Source: Oceanimonas sp052119705 (lineage in GTDB: Bacteria; Pseudomonadota; Gammaproteobacteria; Enterobacterales; Aeromonadaceae). From it: a stretch of DNA of 64,000 nucleotides. Below the pieces are notes generated by a model that made no database searches, was not told where the DNA came from, and was given only the letters and a program-made list of their open reading frames with translations. Location: contig NZ_JBGQOP010000012.1 of the NCBI RefSeq assembly GCF_052119705.1, positions 1-64,000 of the forward strand, written 5' to 3'. Shown piece after piece: positions 8,713 through 18,326 of this stretch. How positions within the stretch are numbered: the stretch's first letter is position 1; each line of letters opens with the position of its first letter. Made by a program: the position numbers and the translations under genes.

Positions 8713-9633
8713 ATGACGAAGGCATTCTCTCACCCTAACGCCCAGCATAAAGCATGGTTAGTGCCTTTATTATGCTTGTTGTTAGGGGGCGCCTTACTCG
8801 GCTTATCCACGAATTTAGCCAAACTGGCCGGTGAAATGTCGCTCGCGCCCTTGGCGTTCTTAACGTGGTCCATCGTTGGTGCCGCCGTTATGTTGCTCAG
8901 CCTTGCCATAGTACGCAATACCTTGCCGCCCCTCACCAAGCGTACCGTGGAATATTACGCGGTTTCTGCATTAGTAGGGGTAGCGGGATCAAACTTTATC
9001 TTCTTTTCTGCCGTGCCCCATGTGGGTGCTGGCTTTGTAGCCTTGATCATTTCACTGCCGCCACTGTTAACTTATGTGGGTGCCTTAGCATTAGGCATGG
9101 AGCGCTTTAATCTGATGCGCGCCAGCGGCGTGGTGGCCGCCTTAGCCGGTGCTGGCGTATTAGCCATCAATAAACTAAGCGGACCTAATGCGGATAATTT
9201 TTGGATTTTAGTGGCGCTACTGGGTCCCGTATTACTGGCCACAGGCAATCTCTATCGTACGCTGCGCTGGCCACCCGGCGTGGCGGCAGCGTCTTTAGCG
9301 CCCGGCATGCTGCTGGCTGCGGCATTGATGCTATTAGCAACCGGTTTGCTTACCGACTTGCCCTTGAGCTTACCGCAAACCAAAGCCCTGCCCTTGGCCT
9401 TAATTGGCGCTCAGTCTTTGGTGTTTGCTGGGCAATTCTTAGTCTTATTTACGCTGCAAAAAAACGGTGGCCCCGTATTATTAAGTTTGCTCGGTGCGGT
9501 CGGCGCCATAGTGGGCGTGCCTGTTGCCGTGTTATTGCAGGGGGAAGCGCCGCCGCCGGGGCTATTATGGGGCGCGCTATTAATTGGTACTGGGGTGGCG
9601 TTAGTGAGCCTAGGCCGAGCAAAAACTAGATAA
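8713..9633 (+). CDS. EamA-family (DMT) transporter
   Basis: A 306-residue inner-membrane protein with about ten hydrophobic segments arranged as two EamA halves (roughly residues 12-140 and 160-300). This is the drug/metabolite transporter fold used by amino-acid and metabolite exporters such as RhaT/YdcZ relatives. Features include the first-helix GGALLGLSTNLAKLA and the internal repeat GALLIGTGVALVSLGR at the end. Substrate unknown. Its 3' end overlaps by 8 bp that of the convergent methyltransferase gene. Confidence 0.85.
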   Translation: MTKAFSHPNAQHKAWLVPLLCLLLGGALLGLSTNLAKLAGEMSLAPLAFLTWSIVGAAVMLLSLAIVRNTLPPLTKRTVEYYAVSALVGVAGSNFIFFSAVPHVGAGFVALIISLPPLLTYVGALALGMERFNLMRASGVVAALAGAGVLAINKLSGPNADNFWILVALLGPVLLATGNLYRTLRWPPGVAAASLAPGMLLAAALMLLATGLLTDLPLSLPQTKALPLALIGAQSLVFAGQFLVLFTLQKNGGPVLLSLLGAVGAIVGVPVAVLLQGEAPPPGLLWGALLIGTGVALVSLGRAKTR

Positions 9634-10393
9634 GCGTGGCCGTCATATAATCGGTTTCACCGGGTCTGGCCTGAAGCTGTTCGCCCACCAAGCGCCAATA
9701 AAAGGTGCGCGGCTCATTCAAATCTGTGCCTGCGATGGTCAACATTAAGCGACTGCCACACAGATCGGTGGCCAGCACCTCGACGGGCGCATCATTCAAC
9801 CACGCCTTAGCACTAAGACGCTGAAACGTCTGACTGAGCGCGATTTTATAGTGTTGCTTATCCTGCATTTGCCACTGCCATACACCTGCCACGTTGGCCG
9901 GTATTACCCATTTATAAATATGTGAACCCGCCGCATAGCAGCGGTCATCGGGCTCCCATTCGCCCATATCAAATGAATTTGAGACGATGCGAGTCCCCGG
10001 TTTCAGCTCGGTTAAGAGCTTGGGTCGTAATAGTAGATTAATGCTTTGCAACAAATACAGCGTGACTACAGTGGCGCGGCTAATATCGGCATTAAAAAAA
10101 TCATCTTCGATGAAGTCAACCAAGTGATCCATGCTCATGGAGGCGGCAAATTCTCGGCTTTCTTCTAAGCGTAAAGGATCCATATCGACGCCCACGCCCC
10201 GCGCGTCTCGACCCATGGCCGCCGATACCAGAATGCGGCCATCGCCTGAGCCTAAATCAAAGATCAGGTCTTGGCTGGTCACCCGAGCCAAATCGAGCAT
10301 GCTTTCTACTATCAATTCATCAGAGGGCACGAAAGGCACATTAAGATCTGAGTTAAATTCAACGCCATCGCCAAGAATAAATTCGCTAAACAC
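9626..10393 (-). CDS. class I SAM-dependent methyltransferase
   Basis: A 255-residue protein with motif I LIFDLGSGDGRI at about residues 44-55 and the acidic motif GVGVDMDP that binds the SAM ribose. The C-terminal 90 residues form a separate beta-rich part with no motif I recognise. The start is a GTG at 10393 with TAGGAG about six bases upstream. The substrate cannot be told from the sequence. It is convergent with the EamA gene. Confidence 0.78.
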   Translation of the reverse strand: MFSEFILGDGVEFNSDLNVPFVPSDELIVESMLDLARVTSQDLIFDLGSGDGRILVSAAMGRDARGVGVDMDPLRLEESREFAASMSMDHLVDFIEDDFFNADISRATVVTLYLLQSINLLLRPKLLTELKPGTRIVSNSFDMGEWEPDDRCYAAGSHIYKWVIPANVAGVWQWQMQDKQHYKIALSQTFQRLSAKAWLNDAPVEVLATDLCGSRLMLTIAGTDLNEPRTFYWRLVGEQLQARPGETDYMTATLI

Positions 10394-10501
10394 GCCCCAC
10401 TCCTACTATCCATCATGAACGTCAGCCTAGCTGACAGCTCGCTATATTAGCATATACGCAACTTTTTGATTAAACGTCCAAAATCAGCCGCCGCGCCAGA
10501 T

Positions 10502-10534
10502 AAAAAAACACCCTGACACAAAGTGTCAGGGTGT
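10502..10534 (-). terminator. rho-independent terminator of the chemoreceptor gene
   Basis: A 12-bp perfect stem (ACACCCTGACAC / GTGTCAGGGTGT), a 3-base loop and seven T residues on the minus strand, 39 bases past the chemoreceptor stop codon. Confidence 0.9.
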
Positions 10535-10572
10535 TAGGTATTCGCATAGAACGTGTGACTGAGTGCTTTCGA

Positions 10573-12507
10573 TTACACCTTAAATTGCGTCACCAGAGCG
10601 CGTAAATGATCGGCACGGGACTGCAGCATATTAATGGCTTCTAATTGCTGTTCTGCATTATGGTGAATGCTGGCCGCACTATCAGAAATCAGGTGCGCCG
10701 ACTCATTAATGTGCTCGGCCACCGCACCTTGTTCTTCGGTCGCCGCCGCCACTTGGTGGTTGCCTGAGCTAATGGCTTCAAATTTTTTCTTAATACCCAG
10801 CAGAGCAATCGCTGACAGCTCGGTATTGGCCGCTACCTGTTGGCTGCTAACGGTCCCTTGCTGGATGGCCTTGGTCGACTGTTCTGCCGTGAGCTGCAAC
10901 TGACTAATTTGCTCACGAATTTCTAACGTCGAGGCTTGGGTGCGTTGCGCTAGACTTCGCACTTCATCTGCCACCACCGCAAAACCTCGGCCTTGCTCAC
11001 CGGCCCGAGCTGCTTCTATGGCCGCGTTCAGCGCTAATAAGTTAGTTTGCTCTGAAATGCCGTTGATCACTTCTACCACAGAATTAATGGCGCCCGCTTG
11101 AGTCGCGAAGTCGATGATGGTTTTTTCAATGTCGCTCATGACTAAGGTCAGCTCTTGCATGGTATTGGAAGTGAGCGCCATGTTGTCATTTGTGCTTTGC
11201 GTATCTGAAACCGCACTTTCGGTATCTTCGGCAGTGCGATGGGCAATTCCGGACACCTCAGTAATCGTTTGACCCATTTGAGTAATAGCTGTCGCGACTT
11301 GATCGGTTTGCCCACGCTGCAGATCCGTCGAAGTAAAGGTATCATTGGCCAACTGCGCGAGTTGCTCTATACCACTCTTCATCGCCGTTTCTGTTTGTTT
11401 AATTTCCGCCACCAATTCGCGAATTTTACCAATAATGGCGTTAAATCCCTTAGCAAGGTGCCCTAACTCATTGTCATTGCTATCATCTAAGCGTGTGGTT
11501 AAATCACCACCATTGCCAGACATGCTTAACAAATCATCACCTACTTGGCGAATCGACTTACTCAGGGAGTTAGCAAATAATACCGTCAGCAAAATAAAGC
11601 CAACCGTCAGCAAGACGCTCACCCACACAGAGGAAGAAATCACGCGATTGATGGCGCCACTGATCTCTGCCGACGGCAGTACCGCCACCAGCGTTAATCC
11701 GGTATCACGCACCTCTTGCGCTGCCAAATACACCTCTTGGTCTTCTAGCTCTGTCAGCTCAAAAGAGAAACCAGATTTTTTCTGCGCCAGTAACTGAGTT
11801 ACAGGGCGGTACTTGTCAATTTCAGCAATATTTTTACGTGTTAAGGCCATCTCAGGATGCACGGCCACCATGCCGTTTTGGTCCACCAAAAACAGGAAAC
11901 CGTTCTCGCCCAATTTATAATCGGCAATCATATTAACCACAGCAGACACGTCATAGCCTAGGCCCGCAGCGCCCACAGGTTTACCCTCTATGGTGACTAA
12001 CGTATTCACAAACAACGTTAACTTTTCGGTGCGTTCATCTGGGTCAATCGACAAGCTTTGCTTGGCGCCACTCTTTAAAAAGTTGTAATACCAATTATCT
12101 CGGGGATCCGTGGTGGATATTTTTTTAAAGGCGCCCGCATCCGTGTAATAAGTATTCGATAAACCCGAGACCCAAAATAAGGTGTTGGCGTTGGCATTGG
12201 CCCTTTGCTGCTTAAAGTAGCGCAGCACTTGGTCGTGCTGTCCGCCCGCCTCTTCACCATCTTTCATCCAGTCATGCAAGATGCTGTTGTTGGACATGTC
12301 ATCCGATAAAATAATGGCCGGCATCAACTCAGCCCGCACCTGTTCGGCAATACGACCCACGCTATTAGGCAAATATTCTTTTTCGGTCTGCCCATAATAC
12401 AAACCCGAGAATTGATTTACGTTAATCAGCGTCGACACCAGCGTTAATAACACCAATGCCAAGGCGACAAAGCCAATAAATACCGTGCGTAATTTAAATT
12501 TTTGCAT
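10573..12507 (-). CDS. methyl-accepting chemotaxis protein with Cache sensor
   Basis: A 644-residue receptor: first membrane helix at about residues 6-28, a periplasmic double-Cache-like sensor to about residue 275 (with WYYNFLKSG and GAAGLGYDVS), second helix at about 280-305, a HAMP segment, then the cytoplasmic signalling rod. The conserved hairpin tip contains ISEQTNLLALNAAIEAARAG and GRGFAVVADEVRSLA. It should report an extracellular small molecule to CheA/CheW; the ligand is unknown. The longest frame uses a TTG at 12525, but ATG at 12507 has GGAG five bases upstream. It is monocistronic and has its own terminator. Confidence 0.92.
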   Translation of the reverse strand: MQKFKLRTVFIGFVALALVLLTLVSTLINVNQFSGLYYGQTEKEYLPNSVGRIAEQVRAELMPAIILSDDMSNNSILHDWMKDGEEAGGQHDQVLRYFKQQRANANANTLFWVSGLSNTYYTDAGAFKKISTTDPRDNWYYNFLKSGAKQSLSIDPDERTEKLTLFVNTLVTIEGKPVGAAGLGYDVSAVVNMIADYKLGENGFLFLVDQNGMVAVHPEMALTRKNIAEIDKYRPVTQLLAQKKSGFSFELTELEDQEVYLAAQEVRDTGLTLVAVLPSAEISGAINRVISSSVWVSVLLTVGFILLTVLFANSLSKSIRQVGDDLLSMSGNGGDLTTRLDDSNDNELGHLAKGFNAIIGKIRELVAEIKQTETAMKSGIEQLAQLANDTFTSTDLQRGQTDQVATAITQMGQTITEVSGIAHRTAEDTESAVSDTQSTNDNMALTSNTMQELTLVMSDIEKTIIDFATQAGAINSVVEVINGISEQTNLLALNAAIEAARAGEQGRGFAVVADEVRSLAQRTQASTLEIREQISQLQLTAEQSTKAIQQGTVSSQQVAANTELSAIALLGIKKKFEAISSGNHQVAAATEEQGAVAEHINESAHLISDSAASIHHNAEQQLEAINMLQSRADHLRALVTQFKV

Positions 12508-13552
12508 GCCTGCTCCAACAGCCAAAAAGTACGTGCCAGCGCCAGCATTGGCGTGGACACTTCATCTAATGTTCCTTTGCGCGCCGCGTATTTGACTAAA
12601 AAATCGGCAACATTAAGTGCTAATGGCCGCCAGTGGGCAAAAGAAGACCTTATTATATCGACACTAGGATACAAAAGTTGAATTAAAAGTCATATTTAGC
12701 ATATTGCGAATATGGAGTCACAAAGCCGTTACATTTTAACACTCAGTCAATAAAACCATCTTTAAATAAAGATATAAAATCAACATGATTATCATCAACT
12801 TGACATGGATTCTGCCTGAAAGTAAATGACTTGCTCAGTATTTGTTAATTTTCAGATATCGTTTATTGCTAAGCAAAATTACACTTTTAGCGTTTTTCTG
12901 CCAGGGCAAGCGTCAGGACTGTGCATGCTTACCGCTTGATAGCCACTTGGTAGCTGAGGGCGCCACCTAAATCTATTGGTAAGCGCGCCGCACTTAGGCT
13001 TTAGCCATGCACAAGTCTGTGTTCGCGAGCGCCCCGCATTAGGCAGTTACAGTAAAGTGTCGGTGATTTTAAGCTGAGCTATTCACTACCTTATCGTCCT
13101 AATTATCTACTTAACGATGCACTTATCTATTCACTTATCTATTCACTTAACTATTCACTTAACTATTCATCTAATAAGAGCTAAAACGTGCGCCTTGTGT
13201 AACGCGAGCGCAACACACTGAATATGCAGCCTAGTCAGACATAAATACTAATAGTTTCAGCTTCTTGAGCCGCAAGGCTGGCATAAAATCGGCCTTTGCT
13301 GCTGAGGTTTGTCGTTAAGGTCAGTTTTTGCTGCTTTTATTGAGCTAAATGAGTAGAATGTGTTGCTGCATTATTCGAGCCGGTTGAAGTTTCTCAAGCT
13401 GAGCTTCGCTAATAAACAGCCAGCCTTCGCCGACTCAGTCTGCGATGCGCATCATTTTAGAGCTGTTTGAGCACCGGCTTGCCGGTGTCTTTTCAAGCAA
13501 GGGTCCTATCCACGTCAGCACGCCTGATGTAAACAAATGTAAGATAATAATT
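12508..13552. other. 1-kb intergenic region
   Basis: No convincing gene. The part near 12660-12850 is AT-rich and probably carries the chemoreceptor promoter. A short 12-bp tandem repeat lies at 13129-13175. The rest up to the carbamate kinase start shows no recognisable RNA gene, riboswitch or coding remnant. Confidence 0.6.
13129..13175. repeat. 12-bp tandem repeat
   Basis: About four imperfect copies of ATTCACTTAWCT in a row, where W is A or T. AT-rich, non-coding, between the chemoreceptor and carbamate kinase genes. Confidence 0.75.
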
Positions 13553-14470
13553 ATGTTAGTTGTAGCAGCACTAGGCGGGAATGCCTTATTACAGCGCGGT
13601 GAGCCGCTTACGGCCCAAGTACAGCGCGAGAACGTTAAAGTAGCCGCGCGAGCCTTGGCGCAAATTGTTCGCGCCGGTCATCAATTGGTGATCACCCATG
13701 GCAACGGCCCACAAGTGGGTTTATTGTCTTTGCAAGCAGAAGCCTATAACGCAGCAGAAAGCTATCCGTTGGACGTATTAGGCGCACAAACCGCAGGCAT
13801 GATTGGCTATTTAGTTGAACAAGAGCTAGAAAATGCCCTGCAAAACAGTCGCCCGATTGCCACCTTGCTCACGCAGGTAGTGGTGGACGCCGCAGACCCG
13901 GCATTTTTAACGCCGACTAAGTTTATTGGGCCCGTCTACAGCCAAGAAGAAGCCGAAGCGCGCGCCGCTAAAGCCGGCTGGCAGATTGCCCAAGATGGCA
14001 ATAAATGGCGCCGCGTAGTAGCCTCCCCTCAACCCTTGGATATTCCTGACTTAGGCGTAATCCAACTGTTGGTGGAAAAAAACGTGGTGGTGATCTGCAA
14101 CGGCGGTGGCGGTATTCCTGTGGTACGTGATGCCAATAACGGCCTACAAGGCATTGAAGCTGTGATCGATAAAGATCTCTCTACCGCATTTTTGGCTAAG
14201 CAGCTTGGTGCCGATGCACTATTGCTACTGACGGATGTTGAAGCCGTATACCATGCCTTTGGGACTCCAGAAGCGCAGCCGTTAAGCACGCTGACCGTAG
14301 CCGAAAGTGATGCGCTTAACCTACCCGCAGGCTCCATGGGACCAAAAATCAAGGCCGCATGCACCTTTGCCGAATCCGGTGGCTTTAGTGCCATTGGTCG
14401 TTTATCTGAGGCGTTGGCATTATTGGCCGGTCAGGCCGGTACCCACATCGTCAGTGAGCAGGCCGAGTAA
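13553..14470 (+). CDS. arcC: carbamate kinase
   Basis: About 305 residues of the amino-acid kinase fold. Visible signatures are AALGGNALL at the N-terminus, THGNGPQVG, CNGGGGIPV and the late GSMGPKIKAA. The enzyme interconverts ATP plus carbamate and carbamoyl phosphate, normally making ATP from arginine-deiminase or purine catabolism. The open frame extends upstream to 13445, but homology and usual family length (about 300-315) begin at ATG 13553; its ribosome site is weak. No arcA or arcB is present in the window, so this gene stands alone. A strong terminator follows. Confidence 0.92.
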   Translation: MLVVAALGGNALLQRGEPLTAQVQRENVKVAARALAQIVRAGHQLVITHGNGPQVGLLSLQAEAYNAAESYPLDVLGAQTAGMIGYLVEQELENALQNSRPIATLLTQVVVDAADPAFLTPTKFIGPVYSQEEAEARAAKAGWQIAQDGNKWRRVVASPQPLDIPDLGVIQLLVEKNVVVICNGGGGIPVVRDANNGLQGIEAVIDKDLSTAFLAKQLGADALLLLTDVEAVYHAFGTPEAQPLSTLTVAESDALNLPAGSMGPKIKAACTFAESGGFSAIGRLSEALALLAGQAGTHIVSEQAE

Positions 14471-14502
14471 ATTTTTTAGGCGCTATACCTGTCGCTAAAT
14501 TA

Positions 14503-14536
14503 AACAGGCTCAGCCGCTAATGCGGCTGAGCCTGTT
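14503..14536 (+). terminator. strong hairpin after arcC
   Basis: A 15-bp perfect stem (AACAGGCTCAGCCGC and its complement) with a TAAT loop, 32 bases beyond the stop codon. The following tract is GCTCTTAT rather than pure T. Confidence 0.75.
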
Positions 14537-14786
14537 GCTCTTATAACACACCTCTTCATACGCCAATCTCCAGCTATCTTCCCTGACCTAATCCTCAATT
14601 CATCTAGTATTCAGTTCCTTCGTTCAGTTATACGTTGAGCTTAGCCATCAATTGTTTCATTCACTCAGCCGCCGGTAAGACGCGGTGAGCTGACTGAGGA
14701 CTCTGCGTCAAATTCGGCAAAATAAGGTGCTAGCCGGTTTAGCTAAGCTGGGGCACGAGAAGGGACGGCTGGCTAACAGGGTATGA

Positions 14787-15818
14787 CTAAAGACGGTATG
14801 ACTTAGTATTATCCATCGGTATTTTTCTCAGCACACCTGCGGTATCTAAATAATAACGCGCCAGGTCTCGAGCTAAAAACAATGTGCCCGAGTAATAGGA
14901 CAGCGCTTCTTGCCCTAATTCATTCATGCTGCGGCCTTTGGCCCCACCGCTATAACGCGGGCTAAAGTGGGTGAGAATAAGATTGGGCAAGGCCACGGCG
15001 TGGGCAAACTCGGCGATTAATTTAGCCGAGCTATGCTGGGGATCGACTTTAGACTGCTGGCTCACGGAGTCAGCAAGCTCTTGGGCAACGCCTATCTTGT
15101 CAGCAATGTCTTGGGTGTATGTGGCTTCATGCACCAGTACTTGTGCCGAGCGCACCGCCTCGTGCAGTAACGCAGGATTATCATTATCACCCGCCACCAC
15201 CACCTTACGCGCAGGCCTATTAGCCAACAGGTACTGGGCGCTATCTAGACGGCGGCCATCACTCAAGATGACGGTTTCACCCCGCTGTAATTGCCCCCAA
15301 ATCGGCCCAGAAGGTATGCCTTCGGCCAGTAATTTTTCCTTATTGAGCCGACATGGCAACTCAGCTTCGGTAAATTGATAACCAAAGCACGGCACGCGAT
15401 GGGATAAGGGGAAGGCCGAGACGCTCATTTCCTGCAGAGGAACAGGCTCGGTAAGGGTCGCCACATCGATATAATCCAACGCATAACTCAAGCTTACTTG
15501 TGTAAGCTGCAAAGTCAGGCGCAACCATTCTTGCAACTCACGGGGGCCAATAATCATCAGGGTCGCCGTGCGCCCCTGTAAACTCGCGCTGGCCAGTAAC
15601 CCCGGCAAGCCATAGCAATGGTCACCGTGCACATGAGTAATGCAAATAGCCTGTAAATGATGCAACGACAACGCCGTGTGCAACACCCTATGCTGGGTGG
15701 CTTCGCCACAATCCACCAACACCCACAGCTTGCTCTGGGCTTTTTTCACCGCCAAACCCGATACATTACGGCTTTTAGTGGGCGTGCCCGCCGACGTACC
15801 TAAAAACTGCAATTCCAT
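14787..15818 (-). CDS. rnz: ribonuclease Z (tRNase Z, beta-lactamase fold)
   Basis: A 343-residue metallo-beta-lactamase-fold protein. The N-terminus ELQFLGTSAGTPTKSRNVSG and the zinc motif THVHGDHCYGLPGL are the RNase Z signatures; LVHEATY and the late ILTHFSPRY supply further metal ligands. RNase Z cuts the 3' trailer of tRNA precursors. It is somewhat longer than E. coli ElaC (about 305) but within the range of the short bacterial form. The ATG at 15818 is preferred over GTG 15824 because GAGG lies five bases before it. Confidence 0.88.
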   Translation of the reverse strand: MELQFLGTSAGTPTKSRNVSGLAVKKAQSKLWVLVDCGEATQHRVLHTALSLHHLQAICITHVHGDHCYGLPGLLASASLQGRTATLMIIGPRELQEWLRLTLQLTQVSLSYALDYIDVATLTEPVPLQEMSVSAFPLSHRVPCFGYQFTEAELPCRLNKEKLLAEGIPSGPIWGQLQRGETVILSDGRRLDSAQYLLANRPARKVVVAGDNDNPALLHEAVRSAQVLVHEATYTQDIADKIGVAQELADSVSQQSKVDPQHSSAKLIAEFAHAVALPNLILTHFSPRYSGGAKGRSMNELGQEALSYYSGTLFLARDLARYYLDTAGVLRKIPMDNTKSYRL

Positions 15819-15895
15819 AGACACCTCGCTATCCGCTAGCCGTGAAACGCTTATCCTTGCGACTAGGTGACTGACTAGTCTGCGAGAGTCCAGTG

Positions 15896-16216
15896 TTAGG
15901 CCGTATTAAAAAAAATTGCCAGCCAAACGGTAATTTTATCTGCCTGAGGATGCCTGACTTTGTGTAACGTGTGGGCGGGAATATGCATAAAGTCACCGGC
16001 GCTCAGCGTCAACTCGCGGCCATCGGCAAACACCAAGCAAGCTTCACCTTGCAGCACCAGCACCCATTCGTCTTCTATTTGATCATACCAACCGGTAGCC
16101 GGCGAGCTGTGCCCCTTAGACACAATGCGCTCGATGCGAAGTGCCGTGCCCTTAAATAAATCTAAAAAGTGCTCTGCGCTGAGATCATCAGGCAAGTTTT
16201 CAAATATGTTGGCCAA
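15896..16216 (-). CDS. single-domain cupin protein
   Basis: A 106-residue protein that is one cupin barrel. Cupin motif 1 is degenerate (WVLVLQGEACLVFADG) and motif 2 is GDFMHIPAHTLHKV, with the metal-type histidines near the end. The start appears to be TTG at 16216, with AGAGG upstream; no in-frame ATG gives a full barrel. It is followed upstream on the same strand by a two-cupin protein. Substrate unknown. Confidence 0.75.
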   Translation of the reverse strand: MANIFENLPDDLSAEHFLDLFKGTALRIERIVSKGHSSPATGWYDQIEDEWVLVLQGEACLVFADGRELTLSAGDFMHIPAHTLHKVRHPQADKITVWLAIFFNTA

Positions 16217-16288
16217 AATTTTGCCTCTTTCACTGACTAAGCGCGCCTAACTTTTTGCATCCATTACCCCGCATCGAACACCGCTCAT

Positions 16289-16984
16289 CTAGCTCTCTTG
16301 CTGAATAAAGCGGTCACCCAATAAGCCCGCATCAAAGTGCCCCACTTTCACATAAATTAACGCGCCTTCTTTACCGGTAAAAGGCGCATGTTGGCTGTAT
16401 CTGGGATTTCTCAGCCAAGTACCCGCCGGATATTCACCGAATTCATCACAAAACAGCCCTTCCAGCACTAAAATTTCTTCACCGCCCACGTGCATATGTG
16501 CACTAAATTGGGTATGGGGCGCCCAGCGTACCAAGGCGGTATTCACGCCATTATGTTCATGTAAGGGCATGACCGACAGGCCAAGAACTAAGCCGGGTAG
16601 CCACTGCGTTTGTTGGGTATCCACCCTAACTTGCGCATTGTCATCGGCGGCAAACTGCCACAGTTTAACCAGCAGCGTGCAGCCTGCCAGCGTGTAGGGC
16701 TGATGGTGACTGCCCGGCGGATTGCGCAAATAGGTGCCGGTTGGATAATCGCCGTGCTCGTCAGAAAGCATACCCTCTAGCACCAGAATTTCTTCTCCGC
16801 CATCGTGAGTGTGGCCGCTATAACCCGCACCCGCCGCGTAACGCACTATGCTGGTGGCGCGCGCCACCTCAGCACCGGCTCGGTCAAGCATCATCCGGCT
16901 GACACCCGCTAATGGCGAGTCAATAAATTGATATTGCTCTGGGCGTATCACCACCCTTTGGTTGAAATCACTGTTTATTTGCAT
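16289..16984 (-). CDS. double-cupin protein, ChrR-like
   Basis: A 231-residue protein made of two similar cupin halves. The first contains GHTHDGGEEILVLEG and GTYLRNPPGSHHQPY; the second contains AHMHVGGEEILVLEG and GTWLRNPRYSQHAPF. The near-identical motifs show an internal duplication. The halves match the cupin part of anti-sigma factor ChrR but lack its N-terminal zinc anti-sigma domain, so it is better called a ChrR-type cupin than an anti-sigma factor. Each half has a His-X-His-Glu metal site. It lies 72 bases upstream of the small cupin gene on the same strand. Function unknown. Confidence 0.8.
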   Translation of the reverse strand: MQINSDFNQRVVIRPEQYQFIDSPLAGVSRMMLDRAGAEVARATSIVRYAAGAGYSGHTHDGGEEILVLEGMLSDEHGDYPTGTYLRNPPGSHHQPYTLAGCTLLVKLWQFAADDNAQVRVDTQQTQWLPGLVLGLSVMPLHEHNGVNTALVRWAPHTQFSAHMHVGGEEILVLEGLFCDEFGEYPAGTWLRNPRYSQHAPFTGKEGALIYVKVGHFDAGLLGDRFIQQES

Positions 16985-17107
16985 AGGTTTCTTTGCACAC
17001 GTTCTTTGTATAGGTTTAGCGACCTAAATTAGCTGACTCATTGAGCTTAGTCGCCGGATGCGCCTTTACCACACCTGATTCTGAGTAATTTAGAGCAGAA
17101 TATAAGA

Positions 17108-17131
17108 TAGGGCAGCCCTTGGGATGCCCTA
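17108..17131 (-). terminator. hairpin downstream of the VOC gene
   Basis: A 7-bp stem (TAGGGCA / TGCCCTA) with a 10-base loop, 17 bases past the VOC stop codon. The run after it on the minus strand is TCTTATATT, so termination strength is uncertain. Confidence 0.5.
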
Positions 17132-17148
17132 GAAACGAATCGCTCATG

Positions 17149-17520
17149 TTAACCGAAGTGGTTAAAGCACAGCTTATTGCCATCCACGTCTTTTACATAA
17201 GCACCATAAAAAACGTCCGCAATGCGTTGGCCAGGCGCGCCATCACAGCTCGCGCCCAACGCAATGGCCTTATGATATAACGCATCAACCCCCTGCTTAC
17301 TGCCCGGAGCAAATGACACCATGTTGCCATTCCCCGGATGAGCCGGCGCATTATTAAAAGGAATACACACGGCTAGCATAGGCGCGGCCATGCTCTTACC
17401 AATAAAGCTGATGCGATCCATGTCGATCAGCACTTTCGCGCCCTGGTCGGCTAATAATTCGCTGTAAAAATATTTGGCCGCGGCCAAGTCACTGACACCT
17501 AAGGTGATATAGCTGATCAT
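17149..17520 (-). CDS. VOC-family (glyoxalase/bleomycin-resistance fold) protein
   Basis: A 123-residue protein of one VOC module: the opening MISYITLGVSDLAAAKYFY and the end YVKDVDGNKLCFNHFG are the usual first and last strands of this fold, including the metal-ligand Glu/Asp area. Such proteins bind or isomerise small metabolites with a divalent metal. The start is taken at the second in-frame ATG, nine bases after AGGA; the ATG at 17526 is too close. Substrate unknown. Confidence 0.82.
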   Translation of the reverse strand: MISYITLGVSDLAAAKYFYSELLADQGAKVLIDMDRISFIGKSMAAPMLAVCIPFNNAPAHPGNGNMVSFAPGSKQGVDALYHKAIALGASCDGAPGQRIADVFYGAYVKDVDGNKLCFNHFG

Positions 17521-17671
17521 ATGCATACTTCCTAACGGTTAAAAGACGGCTGCACTCTACACCTAGTACTTATAATCAAGATAGCTAAATTAGATTTATT
17601 TAATGAAATGCGAAACACCTCTCATTGTAGGATGCTCGACCTTGTGCCTAGCGTCCGCCTTGTGCGAGCAA

Positions 17672-18139
17672 TCAATCTTGGGTTTGCAAGTAGTGCTCAT
17701 CAATATAGCGACACCAGGCATCAGTCTCCACCTGAGGCAGTTCGCTGTCGTCGCGAATATTCAGTTTAAATTCCACGACCGAGCGCCATTCTGCACTGCC
17801 CAAGTCGGGACCATGGCCTTGCCCATCACTTGTATTAAGGTCGTCTTCCACGGCCTGATACCAAGTGGTATGACACAGACTAGGTGGCAACTCGCTGGGC
17901 GTGATTAACTGAGGGCTATTTGTATTCGCTTGCTGCGCGGCGCTGGTTTGCACTTGCGCACTCATTTGGGCTTCAGGCTCAATCTTGGGTGGCTCACCAC
18001 TGTCATCAAAACACCCGATTAAGCCTAAGGCCGCACAGCCAAGCAACCAAGGGGTAGCCGCCATCGCTGTTAATGACTTGGCTGTTAACCGCTTGCCTCC
18101 TAAAGTCGCGGCGCGTAACACCCTCATTTTAATTGCCAT
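17672..18139 (-). CDS. lipoprotein of unknown function
   Basis: A 155-residue protein with a long basic n-region, a hydrophobic stretch and a lipobox LGLIGC (Cys at about residue 43). The mature part is acidic and Gln/Ser-rich near its start (low complexity), then a small C-terminal domain contains several Trp and Cys residues. The ATG at 18139 with AGGAAA upstream is chosen; the longer open frame to 18256 has no ribosome site. No family recognised. Confidence 0.6.
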   Translation of the reverse strand: MAIKMRVLRAATLGGKRLTAKSLTAMAATPWLLGCAALGLIGCFDDSGEPPKIEPEAQMSAQVQTSAAQQANTNSPQLITPSELPPSLCHTTWYQAVEDDLNTSDGQGHGPDLGSAEWRSVVEFKLNIRDDSELPQVETDAWCRYIDEHYLQTQD

Positions 18140-18326
18140 CTTGCTTTCCTTTAACAACACAACCGAATCGCTATGATGCAAGATTTTCACAGCGCTTGAG
18201 AAGGGATAATGCGAGAGCTCAGACACATTTTGACCATCTGACTCACCTGAATACATCTAAAAATACTAGACTGCCAGAGCGTCATGATCTGCGTGTTTTG
18301 CCATTGATATATTTCAGGAGAGTAAT

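Noticed and set aside
12780..12810. A Fur-like TGATTATCATC sequence upstream of the chemoreceptor gene
   Set aside because: The match to the 19-bp Fur consensus is only partial and it lies about 280 bases from the start codon.
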